Positions 53,416 through 62,721 of a DNA stretch of 64,000 nucleotides are shown one piece after another (the first letter of the stretch is position 1; each line of letters begins with the position of its first letter). The DNA lies in the NCBI GenBank assembly GCA_025548565.1, contig JAJLPB010000010.1:186001-250000 (forward strand), given 5' to 3'. The position numbers and the translations under genes are program-made. Below the pieces are notes generated by a model. That model was not told where the DNA came from, ran no database searches, and saw only the letters and a list, made by a program, of their open reading frames with translations. The DNA is from Rugamonas sp. A1-17 (GTDB lineage: Bacteria; Pseudomonadota; Gammaproteobacteria; Burkholderiales; Burkholderiaceae_D).

Positions 53416-54756
53416 ATGAATCACATCGTCACCAACGCCCCGGTCGTGACCGACATGCGCGTCGTTCCCGTCGCCGGCCAGGACAGCATGCTGCTCAATC
53501 TCAGCGGCGCCCATGGCCCTTGGTTTACCCGCAACATCCTGATCCTGACCGACAGCGCCGGCAACACCGGCCTGGGCGAGGTTCCCGGCGGCGAGAAAAT
53601 CCGCCAGACCATCGAGGACGCGCGGCCGTTCGTCATCGGCAAAACGCTGGGCGACTACAACGCCGTGCTCAACACGATGCGCTCCGCCTTCGCCGACCGC
53701 GACGCCGGCGGCCGCGGCCTGCAGACCTTCGACCTGCGCACCACCATCCACGCGGTGACGGCCATGGAGTCGGCGTTGCTCGACTTGCTGGGCCAGTTCA
53801 TGAACGTGCCGGTCGCGGCGTTGCTGGGGGAAGGCTTGCAGCGCAATGCGGTCGAGATGCTGGGCTATCTGTTCTACGTTGGCGACCGCAACAAGACGCC
53901 GATGGCTTATCGCAGCGAGCCCGGTGCCGATGACGCGTGGTTCAGGCTGCGCAACGAGGAAGCGCTGACGCCGGAAGCCATCGTGCGCCTGGCCGAAGCC
54001 ACGCACGCGCGCTATGGCTTCAACGATTTCAAACTGAAGGGTGGCGTGTTGTCCGCCGACGAGGAGATGGAGGCGATCGTCGCCCTGCACGAACGCTTCC
54101 CCGAAGCCCGCGTGACGCTGGACCCGAACGGCGGCTGGCTGCTCAAGGATGCGATCCGCGTCTGCCGCGACAAGCACGGCGTCCTGGCCTATGCGGAAGA
54201 CCCGTGCGGCGCGGAGGACGGCTACTCGGGCCGCGAGGTGATGGCCGAGTTCCGCCGCGCGACGGGCCTGCCGACCGCCACCAACATGATCGCGACGGAC
54301 TGGCGCCAGATGGCGCATTCGATCCAGCTGCAATCGGTGGATATCCCGCTGGCCGACCCGCACTTCTGGACCATGCAAGGTTCGGTGCGCGTCGCGCAGT
54401 TGTGCCAGATGTTCGGCCTGACCTGGGGTTCGCACTCGAACAACCACTTCGACATTTCGCTGGCGATGTTCACGCACGTCGGCGCGGCCGCCCCGGGCAA
54501 GGTGACCGCGATCGATACCCACTGGATCTGGCAGGACGGCCAGCGCCTGACCAAGGAGCCGTTGAAAATCGAGGGCGGGATGATCCATGTGCCCGCCCGC
54601 CCCGGCCTGGGTGTCGAGCTCGATCCTGTCGAGCTGGAGAAGGCCCATCAAGCCTACAAGAACATGGGCCTGGGAGCGCGCGACGATGCCGTGGCGATGC
54701 AGTTCCTGGTCCCGGGCTGGAAGTTCGACAACAAACGCCCCTGCCTGGTGCGCTGA
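53416..54756 (+). CDS. gudD: glucarate dehydratase
   Basis: A 446-residue enolase-superfamily enzyme that dehydrates D-glucarate to 5-dehydro-4-deoxy-D-glucarate. KxK motif in FNDFKLKGG (catalytic Lys), metal ligands around LDPNGGW and YAEDPCG, and His in WGSHSNNHFD. The length is normal for the family. The next steps (kdgD and the dehydrogenase) are not in this window. Confidence 0.95.
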   Translation: MNHIVTNAPVVTDMRVVPVAGQDSMLLNLSGAHGPWFTRNILILTDSAGNTGLGEVPGGEKIRQTIEDARPFVIGKTLGDYNAVLNTMRSAFADRDAGGRGLQTFDLRTTIHAVTAMESALLDLLGQFMNVPVAALLGEGLQRNAVEMLGYLFYVGDRNKTPMAYRSEPGADDAWFRLRNEEALTPEAIVRLAEATHARYGFNDFKLKGGVLSADEEMEAIVALHERFPEARVTLDPNGGWLLKDAIRVCRDKHGVLAYAEDPCGAEDGYSGREVMAEFRRATGLPTATNMIATDWRQMAHSIQLQSVDIPLADPHFWTMQGSVRVAQLCQMFGLTWGSHSNNHFDISLAMFTHVGAAAPGKVTAIDTHWIWQDGQRLTKEPLKIEGGMIHVPARPGLGVELDPVELEKAHQAYKNMGLGARDDAVAMQFLVPGWKFDNKRPCLVR

Positions 54757-54778
54757 GGCCGGGATAGGCGCCCGCCAT

Positions 54779-54805
54779 CGATGTGTAACGTTTGCTTACA
54801 CATCG
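54779..54805 (+). promoter_or_regulatory. 10-bp inverted repeat upstream of DUF2844 gene
   Basis: CGATGTGTAA and TTACACATCG flank a 7-base loop. There is no T tract, so it is more likely an operator than a terminator, placed about 60 bases before the DUF2844 start. Confidence 0.5.
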
Positions 54806-54867
54806 CTAACGCCATCCAACCCGGCGCCGCTTTACACTTGCCTGCATCTTAGGCACAGGAGCGATTG

Positions 54868-55329
54868 ATGCGCCGGGCATTCCTACTCATGTTGTTGCTC
54901 TCCCTGCTGCAAGGCGCTCTGGCCTATGCGGCGCTGGGCAGTTCTCCCTCCAATTTCGGCGCGACGCCCGTCAGGCAGGCCGCGCGCAGCCTGGCCGCCA
55001 CCGGCGCCGACAACACGGCCGTCTACACGGTCAGCCAGAGCACGCTCGACAGCGGCACCGTGGTGCGCGAATACGTCGATGCCGACGGCAAGGTGTTCGC
55101 CGTCAGCTGGAACGGTCCGGCCCTGCCCGACCTGCGCACCCTGTTGGGCGACAAGTTCGCCGCGCTGACCAGCGCCACCGCCAAGCGCCCCAAGGCGGGC
55201 CACTCGCAGTTGGCGCTGCAACAGCAGGACGTGGTGATCGTCTCGGGCGGCCACATGCGCGCCTACGCCGGCCATGCATGGATACCGGCCGCGCTGCCGG
55301 CCGGCTTCGACACTTCCGTCATCGAATAG
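54868..55329 (+). CDS. DUF2844 exported protein
   Basis: A 153-residue protein with a signal peptide (cut after AYA) and the DUF2844 pattern: ALGSSPSNFG near the start, VVREYVDADGKVFAVSWNGPALPDL in the middle. AGGAG sits before ATG 54868. It is directly followed by the DUF3443 gene, a pairing widespread in Burkholderiales, whose function is not known. Confidence 0.85.
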   Translation: MRRAFLLMLLLSLLQGALAYAALGSSPSNFGATPVRQAARSLAATGADNTAVYTVSQSTLDSGTVVREYVDADGKVFAVSWNGPALPDLRTLLGDKFAALTSATAKRPKAGHSQLALQQQDVVIVSGGHMRAYAGHAWIPAALPAGFDTSVIE

Positions 55330-55339
55330 GGAGAGGCGC

Positions 55340-57112
55340 ATGCACCGTTCCCTCACCCTTGGCCGGCTGCGGCAACGCGCCGGCGCGGCCCTGCTGGCCG
55401 CGTCCGGTTCGACCTGGTTCATTTTCCTGGCCAGCTTCATGCTCGCGCTGATGCTCAGCGCCTGCGGTGGCGGCGGCAGCGGCGCCGCCACCGCGGCGCA
55501 GACCACGCAAGCCACCAGCCAGGGCGCCACCGCCACGCCGGTGGTCAGCATCGGCGCCACGCCGACCGCCACCACCGTCGGCCAGGTCATCACCCTGAGC
55601 TGGAGCGTCAGCAATCCCACCGAGGCCGGCTGCACCGCGTCCGGCGCCTGGAGCGGCGCGCTGGACAACAGCGGCTCGCGCACCGTCACGGCCGGCGCGG
55701 CCGGCACCGCCTACTACACCGTCACCTGCAGCGGCGTCAGCAAGACCACCAGCGTGGTCGTCAGCTCGCCGCCGCCCTCGCCCACCGTCAACCTGACGCT
55801 GGCGCCGGCCAACATCACCACCGCGCAGACCTCGGTGCTGAGTTGGTCGTCCGCCAACGCCAGCGGCTGCACCGCCAGCGGCGCCTGGAGCGGCGCCAAG
55901 GCCACCTCCGGCTCGGTCAGCATCGCGTCCACCGTGGCGGGCAATTTCGTCTACACCCTGTCCTGCGCCGGCGACGGCGGCAATGTCAACGCCAGCGCCG
56001 CGCTGAGCGTGACCGCGCCGCTCAGCAACAGCACCGCCATCGTGGTCGACAGCGGCCCGACCGGCGTCAACGGCGCCATCAACATCCCGTACGTCAGCGT
56101 GACGGTGTGCCGGCCCGGCACCACCACCTGCCAGACCATCGACCACGTGCTGCTCGACACCGGCTCCTACGGCCTGCGCCTGCTGGCGCCGCTCGACGCG
56201 GCGCTGAACCTGCCTGCGGTGCAGACGCCGTCCGGCGCCGATGCCGGCACCTGCGGCAAGTTCATCAGCGGCTATACCTGGGGCGCGGTGCGCCGGGCCG
56301 ACGTCAAGATGGCGGACGAAACCGCCGCCGGCATTTCGATCCAGGTGATCGGCGACGGCGGCGCCAACTACGCGGTCACGCCGTCCAGCTGCAGCAGCGC
56401 CGGCAACAACCTCGGGACGCTGGCGGCGCTGGGCGCCAAGGGCGTGCTGGGCGTCGGCCTGTTCAAGCAGGACTGCGGCGACAGCTGCGCCCGCTCGGCG
56501 GTCGGCGGCGCCTACTACGCCTGCACCGCCAATGGCTGCGTCGCCAGCAGCATGGCGCTGGCCTCGCAGGTCAGCAACCCGGTGGCCTCGTTCGCGGTGA
56601 ACAACAACGGCGTGGTGCTGGTGCTGCCCGGCGTCGGCGTCAACGGCCTGACGTCGGTCAGCGGCACGCTGATCTTCGGCGTCAACACGCAGGCCAACAA
56701 CTCCATCGGCGGCGAGACGCTGTTCACTACCGACAGCGGCGGCGACTTCAGCACCATCTACAAGGGCAAGACCTACGGCGCCAGCTTCATCGACAGCGGC
56801 TCGAACGGCTACTTCTTCAACGACAGCACGATCCGCACCTGCTCGGGCGGCGACTTCTACTGCCCGGCCAGCACGCTGTCGCTCAGCGCGACCAACGCCG
56901 CCGCCGACGGCAGCGCCAGCGGCACCGTCAACTTCAGCGTGGCCAATATGGTGCAGCTGGCGTCCACCATCTCGGCGGCGCAGGTCGGCGGCACCGCCGG
57001 TACCGGCAACTACTTCGACTGGGGCCTGCCCTTCTTCTACGGCCGCCGCGTGTTCGTGGTGATGGAGGGCGCCAGCGTCAACGGCAAGACCGGACCGCTC
57101 TGGGCGTACTAG
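55340..57112 (+). CDS. DUF3443 lipoprotein with Ig-like repeats and pepsin-like motifs
   Basis: A 590-residue secreted lipoprotein: signal with lipobox LSAC (Cys42), two tandem Ig-like repeats (each with SGCTASGAWSGA-like sequence), then the DUF3443 region. This region holds two aspartic motifs: VLLDTGSYG (Asp273) and FIDSGSNG (Asp485), about 212 residues apart, as in the two lobes of pepsin. Many Cys pairs suggest disulfides. GAGAGG precedes ATG 55340. It could be a surface aspartic protease; this is inferred from the motifs alone. Confidence 0.85.
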   Translation: MHRSLTLGRLRQRAGAALLAASGSTWFIFLASFMLALMLSACGGGGSGAATAAQTTQATSQGATATPVVSIGATPTATTVGQVITLSWSVSNPTEAGCTASGAWSGALDNSGSRTVTAGAAGTAYYTVTCSGVSKTTSVVVSSPPPSPTVNLTLAPANITTAQTSVLSWSSANASGCTASGAWSGAKATSGSVSIASTVAGNFVYTLSCAGDGGNVNASAALSVTAPLSNSTAIVVDSGPTGVNGAINIPYVSVTVCRPGTTTCQTIDHVLLDTGSYGLRLLAPLDAALNLPAVQTPSGADAGTCGKFISGYTWGAVRRADVKMADETAAGISIQVIGDGGANYAVTPSSCSSAGNNLGTLAALGAKGVLGVGLFKQDCGDSCARSAVGGAYYACTANGCVASSMALASQVSNPVASFAVNNNGVVLVLPGVGVNGLTSVSGTLIFGVNTQANNSIGGETLFTTDSGGDFSTIYKGKTYGASFIDSGSNGYFFNDSTIRTCSGGDFYCPASTLSLSATNAAADGSASGTVNFSVANMVQLASTISAAQVGGTAGTGNYFDWGLPFFYGRRVFVVMEGASVNGKTGPLWAY

Positions 57113-57124
57113 CGTCCTGCTTTG

Positions 57125-58048
57125 CTACACCTGCATGGCGCGCACGCCGGCTGCGCAAATCGCGCTGACGTGCGCGCGCAACCAGCGGTGCGCGGGGTCG
57201 GCCTGATGGCGCTTGTGCCAGCTTTGCGACACCTGCACCGTCGGCGCCTCGATAGGCAAGCGGAACAGCTGCAGGCGGTGGTGTTCCTTGCCCCAGTGCG
57301 CAAACGGCTCGGGCATGGCCGCGATGAAGTCCGAGGTGGAGGCCATGACCAGCGCCGCCTGCACGCCGGGCGCGACGATGGCGACGTTGCGCCGCACGCC
57401 CGCCGCCTCCAGCGCCGCGTCGAGCCGGCTGATGCCCGAGCCGTGTTGAGACGCCGAAATGTGCGGCCAGGCCACAAACGCCTTCAAACCGACCTTGCCG
57501 CGTGGCCCCTTGGCAAGCAGCGGGTGCCCTTGCCGCACCACGCCGACGAATGAGCTCTCGAACAGCGCCTCATCGACGATGTCCGGTTCCGATGCCGCGG
57601 GCACGCCGATGTCCAGATCGATCGCTCCACTGCGCAGCACATCCGTATTCTTGTTCGCGCGCGGCACGAAACGCAGGCTGACGCCGGGCGCCTCCGCCAT
57701 CATCGCGCTCACCAGCCGCGTGGCCCAGACGCCGACGAAGCCGTCGCTGGCGCGCAGCGTGAAGGTGCGCCGCAGTTGCGACAGGTCGAGCTCGTCGGAG
57801 AAGAAAATGCTGCGCACCTCGTCAATCGCCGCGCGTACGCGCTCATGCATGGCCAGCGCGCGCTGGGTCGGCGCCAGCCCCCGCCCTGCGGCGACGAACA
57901 ATGGATCGGCGGCAGCGGCGCGCAAGCGCGCCAGGCGGCGGCTCATCGCCGACGGGCTGACATGCAAGGCCTGCGCGGCGCCCACCACGCTGCCTTCGCG
58001 CAGCAGCGCATCCAGGTCCAGCAGCATATTGAAATCGACTTGGCTCAT
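57125..58048 (-). CDS. LysR-family transcriptional regulator
   Basis: A 307-residue regulator with an HTH near the N-terminus (GSVVGAAQALHVSPSAMSRRLARLR) and a C-terminal effector domain. It is divergent from the EamA transporter gene, so it likely controls it. The first codon follows a short ATGCAT dyad region that could be its own operator. Confidence 0.9.
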   Translation of the reverse strand: MSQVDFNMLLDLDALLREGSVVGAAQALHVSPSAMSRRLARLRAAAADPLFVAAGRGLAPTQRALAMHERVRAAIDEVRSIFFSDELDLSQLRRTFTLRASDGFVGVWATRLVSAMMAEAPGVSLRFVPRANKNTDVLRSGAIDLDIGVPAASEPDIVDEALFESSFVGVVRQGHPLLAKGPRGKVGLKAFVAWPHISASQHGSGISRLDAALEAAGVRRNVAIVAPGVQAALVMASTSDFIAAMPEPFAHWGKEHHRLQLFRLPIEAPTVQVSQSWHKRHQADPAHRWLRAHVSAICAAGVRAMQV

Positions 58049-58050
58049 TC

Positions 58051-58065
58051 ATGCATCCCATGCAT
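58051..58065. promoter_or_regulatory. ATGCAT pair in LysR/EamA divergent region
   Basis: ATGCAT occurs twice (58051-58056 and 58060-58065) with a 3-base spacer just upstream of the LysR start. Each copy is self-palindromic. It is a weak candidate operator for autoregulation. Confidence 0.3.
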
Positions 58066-58147
58066 TCATTTCGTGCAATCATATCACTGTACACAGCAAT
58101 GAACTGCGTGAGACGATCCTTGCAACACGACCATGCAAGGATCTCCG

Positions 58148-59065
58148 ATGCCACCCTCCTCCATTGCGCGCCAGGCGGCGCCGCCCGCGTTTTCCATCTA
58201 CCCGCTGCTCGCCGTGCTGATCTGGACGGGCAACACGCTGGTCACCAAGGCGGCGGCAGGCGTGATCGCGCCATCCGCCATCACTTTCTATCGCTGGCTG
58301 CTGGCCGGCCTGGTGCTGACGCCGTTCGTGCTGCCGTCGCTGATCCGGCAACGCGCGGCCGTGGCCGCCCAGCTGCCGCGCCTGGCGCTGCTGGGCTGCC
58401 TCGGCATGGGCCTCTACCAGGGCTTGGCGTACCAGGCCGCGCAAACCACATCGGCCATCAATATGGGCGTCATCGTGGCGACGATGCCGCTGATGTCGGC
58501 GCTGCTGTCGAGCCGGCTTGCGGGCGAATCGTTGTCCGTGGAGCGGCTGTGCGGAGCGGGCTTGTCGCTGGCCGGGCTGGTCATCCTGAGCACACGCGGC
58601 CAGCCGCTTGGGCTGCTGCAGGGTGCTGTGCACGCCGGCGACGGCCTGATGCTGCTGGCGGTCGGGTCCAACGCCCTGTACGGCGTGCTGATCAAACGAT
58701 GGGCGATGCCGCTGTCGACATGGCTACAGCTGTATGTGCAGATCGCCTGCGGCCTGCTGCTCATCCTGCCTTTCTGGTGGTTGGCGCCGCCATCGCCGGT
58801 GACGGCGGCCAGCATGCCGCTGATCCTGTATGCGGGCACGCTGGCGTCGATCGGCGCGCCGTTCTGCTGGATGAGCGGCATCAAGCAACTGGATCCCACA
58901 CGCGCCAGCCTGTTCATGAACTTGCTGCCGGTGTTCGTGGCGCTGGCCGCCGCCGTGCTGCTGCATGAACGCCTGCACGGCTACCACGCGCTGGGCGGCC
59001 TGCTGGCGCTGTCTGGCGTCTGGCTGGGCATGGCGAACCGGCGGAGCGGTGGTCCGGCCAAGTGA
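58148..59065 (+). CDS. EamA/DMT family transporter
   Basis: A 305-residue inner-membrane protein with ten membrane segments in two EamA repeats (AVLIWTGNTLVTKAAAG..., MLLAVGSNALYGVLIKRWA...). ATG 58148 has AAGGA at good spacing. DMT members export amino acids, drugs or metabolites; the cargo is unknown. It is divergent from and probably controlled by the LysR gene. Confidence 0.9.
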   Translation: MPPSSIARQAAPPAFSIYPLLAVLIWTGNTLVTKAAAGVIAPSAITFYRWLLAGLVLTPFVLPSLIRQRAAVAAQLPRLALLGCLGMGLYQGLAYQAAQTTSAINMGVIVATMPLMSALLSSRLAGESLSVERLCGAGLSLAGLVILSTRGQPLGLLQGAVHAGDGLMLLAVGSNALYGVLIKRWAMPLSTWLQLYVQIACGLLLILPFWWLAPPSPVTAASMPLILYAGTLASIGAPFCWMSGIKQLDPTRASLFMNLLPVFVALAAAVLLHERLHGYHALGGLLALSGVWLGMANRRSGGPAK

Positions 59066-59093
59066 CGCCCGTCGGGTCCGCAATGTTTGCGTA

Positions 59094-59127
59094 TTGTCAC
59101 GACAATGTCATGTAAATTGGATACAGT
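59094..59127 (+). promoter_or_regulatory. candidate Pho box and -10 upstream of the cpdB-type gene
   Basis: TTGTCAC (59094-59100) and ATGTCAT (59105-59111) are direct 7-base half-sites with a 4-base spacer, matching PhoB repeats. A TACAGT -10-like element starts 10 bases later (59122-59127). The same layout stands before the TonB/GDPD operon. Confidence 0.65.
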
Positions 59128-59162
59128 TCCCAGCTTAAATTTTCTTAATTTGCGGGGAAGCA

Positions 59163-61259
59163 ATGAAACTGAATCTGGTGATGTTGGCTGCGATGACGGC
59201 AGCGGGTCTGGTCGGTTGCGGAGGCGACTATACGCCACCGCCGGCCGTCGCGGAAGGCACGACCGTCACGCTGGCGCTGATGGAGACCACCGACATCCAC
59301 GCCAACGTGATGAGCTACAACTACTACTCACTGGCGGAAGACACCAGCCTGGGCCTGGAACGCACCTCGACCCTGGTCGCTGCGGCGCGCGCGGAAAACC
59401 CGAACAATGTGCTGCTGGACGACGGCGACGTAATCCAGGGCACGCTGCTGGGCGACATGCAGGCCGTCACCAAGCCGGTCGCCTGCACCGACACCATGGC
59501 CGTCCACAAGGTCATGAACGCGATGAAGTACGACGGCGGCGGCTTCGGCAACCACGAGTTCAACTACGGTCTTCCGCTGCTGAGCCAGATCACCAACACC
59601 GACTTCGGCATTCCCGGCGTGGCCAAGCCCAGCGGCACCTGCGGCGCGCCGGCCTTCCCGCTGGTGCTGACCAACGTCACCGGCGTGGCCAGCAACAAGC
59701 CCATCGTGCAGCCGTACACGCTGCTGCCGCGCACCTTCACCGCCACCAAGCCGGACGGCAGCAAGGTCGACGTCAAGCTGAACATCGGCATCATGAGCTT
59801 CGTGCCGCCGCAAATCCTGGACTGGGACCAGAAGAACCTGGCAGGCAAGGTCGCCGTGACCGGCGTGCAGGAAGCGGCCAAGCAGTACGTGCCGGAGATG
59901 CGCACCAAGGGCGCCGACCTGGTGGTGGCGCTGTCGCACGGCGGCCTGGACCCGAGCGCCTACAGCCCGAAAATGGAGAACGGCAGCTATCACCTGACCA
60001 GCACCGGCATCGACGCGCTGCTGATCGGCCACTCGCACCTGATCTTCCCTAAGGGTAAAGAGACCGGCGCGGCCCCGCTGGACTCATCGTTCTCGGCCTT
60101 CCCGGCCAGCGCCAAGATCGACGCCATCAACGGCTTCGTCAACGGCGTGCCGACCGTGATGGCGCAAAGCTGGGGCCGCCGTCTGGGCATCATCAAGATG
60201 ACGCTGGTCTACACCGGCGGCAAGTGGGTGGTGCAGCAAGATAAGACCACGGTGGAATCGCGCGGCTTCAAGTATGCCGACGGCACCACCATCGTCAAGG
60301 CCGATCCGGCCATCGCGCCCATCGTCGCCACCGAGCACGCGGCCACCATCGCCTACGCCAGGCAGCCGCTGGGCGTGAGCACCGACTTCGAAATGTCGGC
60401 CTACTTCTCGCTGGTGGGCGATGTCAGCGCGATCCAGCTGGTCAACCAGGCGCAGCTGGACTATGTGAAGAAATTCATCGCCGCCAGCACCGACGCCACC
60501 ATCGCCAGCTACAAGAACATTCCGGTGATCTCGTGCAGCGCGCCGTTCAAGGCCGGCCGCAACGGTCCCTCCGACTTCACCGACGTCGCGCCGGGCGCCA
60601 GCGCGGCCGCGCCGGTCGGCCTGCAAGTGCGCAATCCGGGCGACCTCTACCTGTACAGCAACAACAACCTGCAGGCGGTGAAGATCAAGGGTTCGGACCT
60701 GAAGGCCTGGCTGGAAACGGCGGCCAAGCAGTTCGGCCAGATCGACCCGGCCAAGACCGCCGAGCAGGACCTGGTGCCGTCGTACGGCACGATCTACAAC
60801 TACGACGTGTTCTACGCCGAGAACAACGCGCTGACCTATCAGATCGACGTGACCAAGCCGGCCGGCAGCCGCATCGTCAACCTGACTTACCTGGGCAAGG
60901 CCGTGGCCGACGGGGACGACTTCATCGTCGCCACCAACGACTACCGCGCGGGCGGTGGCGGCGCCGTGCCTGGCATCGACGGCAGCAAGACCATCATCAA
61001 GTCGCCGGACGCCAACCAGACCGTGGTCAGCAACTACCTGGCGGCGCAGGGCGCGGCCAGCGGCAAGGTCACGCTGGCGGGCAACGGCAGCGCGCGCAGC
61101 TGGAGCTTCGTCAAGGTGGCGACGGCCGGTCCGGTGATCCTGCGCTCGGCGCCGGGCCACCTGGCGCTGGCCAAGAGCAGCGGCATCACCGCCGTCACAG
61201 CCGAGGGTGCGCTGGATGCCAGCGGCTTCGCCAAGTACGCTATCGATCTGAGCAAGTAA
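59163..61259 (+). CDS. 2',3'-cyclic-nucleotide 2'-phosphodiesterase/3'-nucleotidase (CpdB type)
   Basis: A 698-residue lipoprotein (lipobox LVGC) with a metallophosphoesterase N-domain (ETTDIHANV, DDGDVIQGT, GNHEFNYG, IGHSH) and a 5'-nucleotidase C-domain. It frees phosphate from nucleotides and cyclic nucleotides at the cell surface. GGGGAAG precedes the ATG. A Pho-box-like promoter upstream supports phosphate-starvation control. Confidence 0.93.
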   Translation: MKLNLVMLAAMTAAGLVGCGGDYTPPPAVAEGTTVTLALMETTDIHANVMSYNYYSLAEDTSLGLERTSTLVAAARAENPNNVLLDDGDVIQGTLLGDMQAVTKPVACTDTMAVHKVMNAMKYDGGGFGNHEFNYGLPLLSQITNTDFGIPGVAKPSGTCGAPAFPLVLTNVTGVASNKPIVQPYTLLPRTFTATKPDGSKVDVKLNIGIMSFVPPQILDWDQKNLAGKVAVTGVQEAAKQYVPEMRTKGADLVVALSHGGLDPSAYSPKMENGSYHLTSTGIDALLIGHSHLIFPKGKETGAAPLDSSFSAFPASAKIDAINGFVNGVPTVMAQSWGRRLGIIKMTLVYTGGKWVVQQDKTTVESRGFKYADGTTIVKADPAIAPIVATEHAATIAYARQPLGVSTDFEMSAYFSLVGDVSAIQLVNQAQLDYVKKFIAASTDATIASYKNIPVISCSAPFKAGRNGPSDFTDVAPGASAAAPVGLQVRNPGDLYLYSNNNLQAVKIKGSDLKAWLETAAKQFGQIDPAKTAEQDLVPSYGTIYNYDVFYAENNALTYQIDVTKPAGSRIVNLTYLGKAVADGDDFIVATNDYRAGGGGAVPGIDGSKTIIKSPDANQTVVSNYLAAQGAASGKVTLAGNGSARSWSFVKVATAGPVILRSAPGHLALAKSSGITAVTAEGALDASGFAKYAIDLSK

Positions 61260-61311
61260 GCGGATGTGCGGGGCCGGCATGGCCGGCTCCGTTAATCGTG
61301 AGGTCACTATC

Positions 61312-62055
61312 ATGCAAATGAAAAATTATCCCGGCGTCGCGTTGATCGGCCTGCTCGCGGGCGTGTTCCTGTTCGGCTGCCAGCTGCAGCAGGAGAAGCC
61401 GACTTCGGCGCAAATCGAGACGGTCGGCATGAAGGCCATGCAGCAGGCCGACGCCAGTGCCGAGCGCAAGCTGATGTCGTGGTCGGCGCAAAATATGCCG
61501 GTGGCGCAGCGCGAGCTGGCGCTGTTGTACCAGACCCGTCCCGAGCAGCGGGCGCAGTCGCTGAAGCTGTTCGAGCAGGCCGCGCGCGGCGGCGATGTGG
61601 ACGCGGCCTATCAGTTGGGCGAGATGCTGCGCGTGGGCGTGGCCGGCGTGGCGGCGGTGCCTGCCGCGGCGGCGCCATGGTATGAGATGGCGGCCAGGCA
61701 GCATCACGCGCGGGCGGCGCTGATGCTGGGCATGCTCTACAAAAATGGCGACGGCGTCGCGCGCGACGATGCGCAGGCGGCGCAGTGGCTGAAGGTTGCC
61801 AGCGATCTTGGCAATCCGCACGCCATGTTCCTGCTGTCCTACATCTACCGGGATGGCCGTGGCGTGGCGCAGGACAGCGTGCAGGCGCGCCATTTGCTGG
61901 AGGAAGCGGCCGAGCACGAGTATCCGCCGGCGATCCAGGAACTGGCGATGACGGTACAGCTGGGCGACGCGCTCAGCCCGAAGGACGAACGCCGCGCCGG
62001 CTACCTGCTCAAGGAAGCCGCCGAGCACCGCCACAACAACTGGAATCGCTTCTGA
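61312..62055 (+). CDS. SEL1-repeat lipoprotein
   Basis: A 247-residue lipoprotein (lipobox LFGC) with about four SEL1-type helical repeats (AAYQLGEMLRVG, AALMLGMLYKNGDGVARDDAQAAQWLK, AMFLLSYIYRDGRGVAQD). GAGGTC precedes ATG 61312. SEL1 proteins serve as scaffolds for protein complexes. It follows the nucleotidase gene closely, perhaps in one transcript. Confidence 0.85.
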   Translation: MQMKNYPGVALIGLLAGVFLFGCQLQQEKPTSAQIETVGMKAMQQADASAERKLMSWSAQNMPVAQRELALLYQTRPEQRAQSLKLFEQAARGGDVDAAYQLGEMLRVGVAGVAAVPAAAAPWYEMAARQHHARAALMLGMLYKNGDGVARDDAQAAQWLKVASDLGNPHAMFLLSYIYRDGRGVAQDSVQARHLLEEAAEHEYPPAIQELAMTVQLGDALSPKDERRAGYLLKEAAEHRHNNWNRF

Positions 62056-62127
62056 CGACAGGCTTATGTACACCGGGGCCGTCCAGGCGCGCGATGCTAA
62101 AATCGAGTCTCGCGTCTGGAGGTTGCC

Positions 62128-62418
62128 ATGCCTACGATAACCATTCATGTTTCAGAGGAACTCAACGAGCGCCTGGCCTGCGCCGTCGAAGACAATAAAC
62201 TGACAGCTGAAGATTTCGTTCTGCTGGCCATCGCCGAGAAATTGGAACGACCTGAGGCTCTGGACGCGCAGACAAGCGCCAGCTATGCTGAATATTTACG
62301 GTCAGGCGAATCCGTCCCATTGACCGAAGTAAGTGAATACTTCGAAAGCCGCATCGCCGGCGATGCCGCGCGTCGACCTGACTCACGACGCCGACAACGA
62401 TCTCGAAGAGATCTTTGA
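62128..62418 (+). CDS. antitoxin of a type II toxin-antitoxin pair
   Basis: A 96-residue protein with TITIHVSEELNERLACAVED at the N-terminus (a ribbon-helix-helix type DNA-binding start) and a toxin-binding C-terminal part; its last residues (RRPDSRRRQRSRRDL) lie in the overlap with the toxin gene. GGAGG precedes ATG 62128. It is paired with the ParE-like gene. Confidence 0.8.
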   Translation: MPTITIHVSEELNERLACAVEDNKLTAEDFVLLAIAEKLERPEALDAQTSASYAEYLRSGESVPLTEVSEYFESRIAGDAARRPDSRRRQRSRRDL

Positions 62419-62641
62419 CCACCTCGCTCAGTTCGACGCCAAAAACGCCGCCGCCAAAGTCCGGGAGATTCATCGAGAACTCGGCGTCCTGGCTCAGAAC
62501 CCAATGATAGGCCGTCCGCTCTGCGGCGATATTCGGGAATTATTAATTGGAAAACGCCCACACGGCTATGCGGCACGCTATCGCTACAAGCGTGGCGGCA
62601 TCGTCCTGATTCTTTCCATTCGCAGCCAGCGGCAAGGTTGA
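62363..62641 (+). CDS. ParE/RelE-type toxin
   Basis: A 92-residue toxin of the ParE/RelE superfamily (LTHDADNDLEEIFDHLAQFD, MIGRPLCGDIRELLIGKRPHGYAARYRY, LILSIRSQRQ). ATG 62363 overlaps the antitoxin by 56 bases; a GTG at 62333 is possible. ParE toxins inhibit gyrase, RelE toxins cut mRNA; which applies is not clear from the motifs. Confidence 0.82.
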   Translation: MPRVDLTHDADNDLEEIFDHLAQFDAKNAAAKVREIHRELGVLAQNPMIGRPLCGDIRELLIGKRPHGYAARYRYKRGGIVLILSIRSQRQG

Positions 62642-62721
62642 ACAACGCACAGACCGTCGTTGATCGCGCTCCTAGACTGGGTTCGCAGCATCCCCATTCA
62701 TTCGCCACGCAAGGAGCCGAT

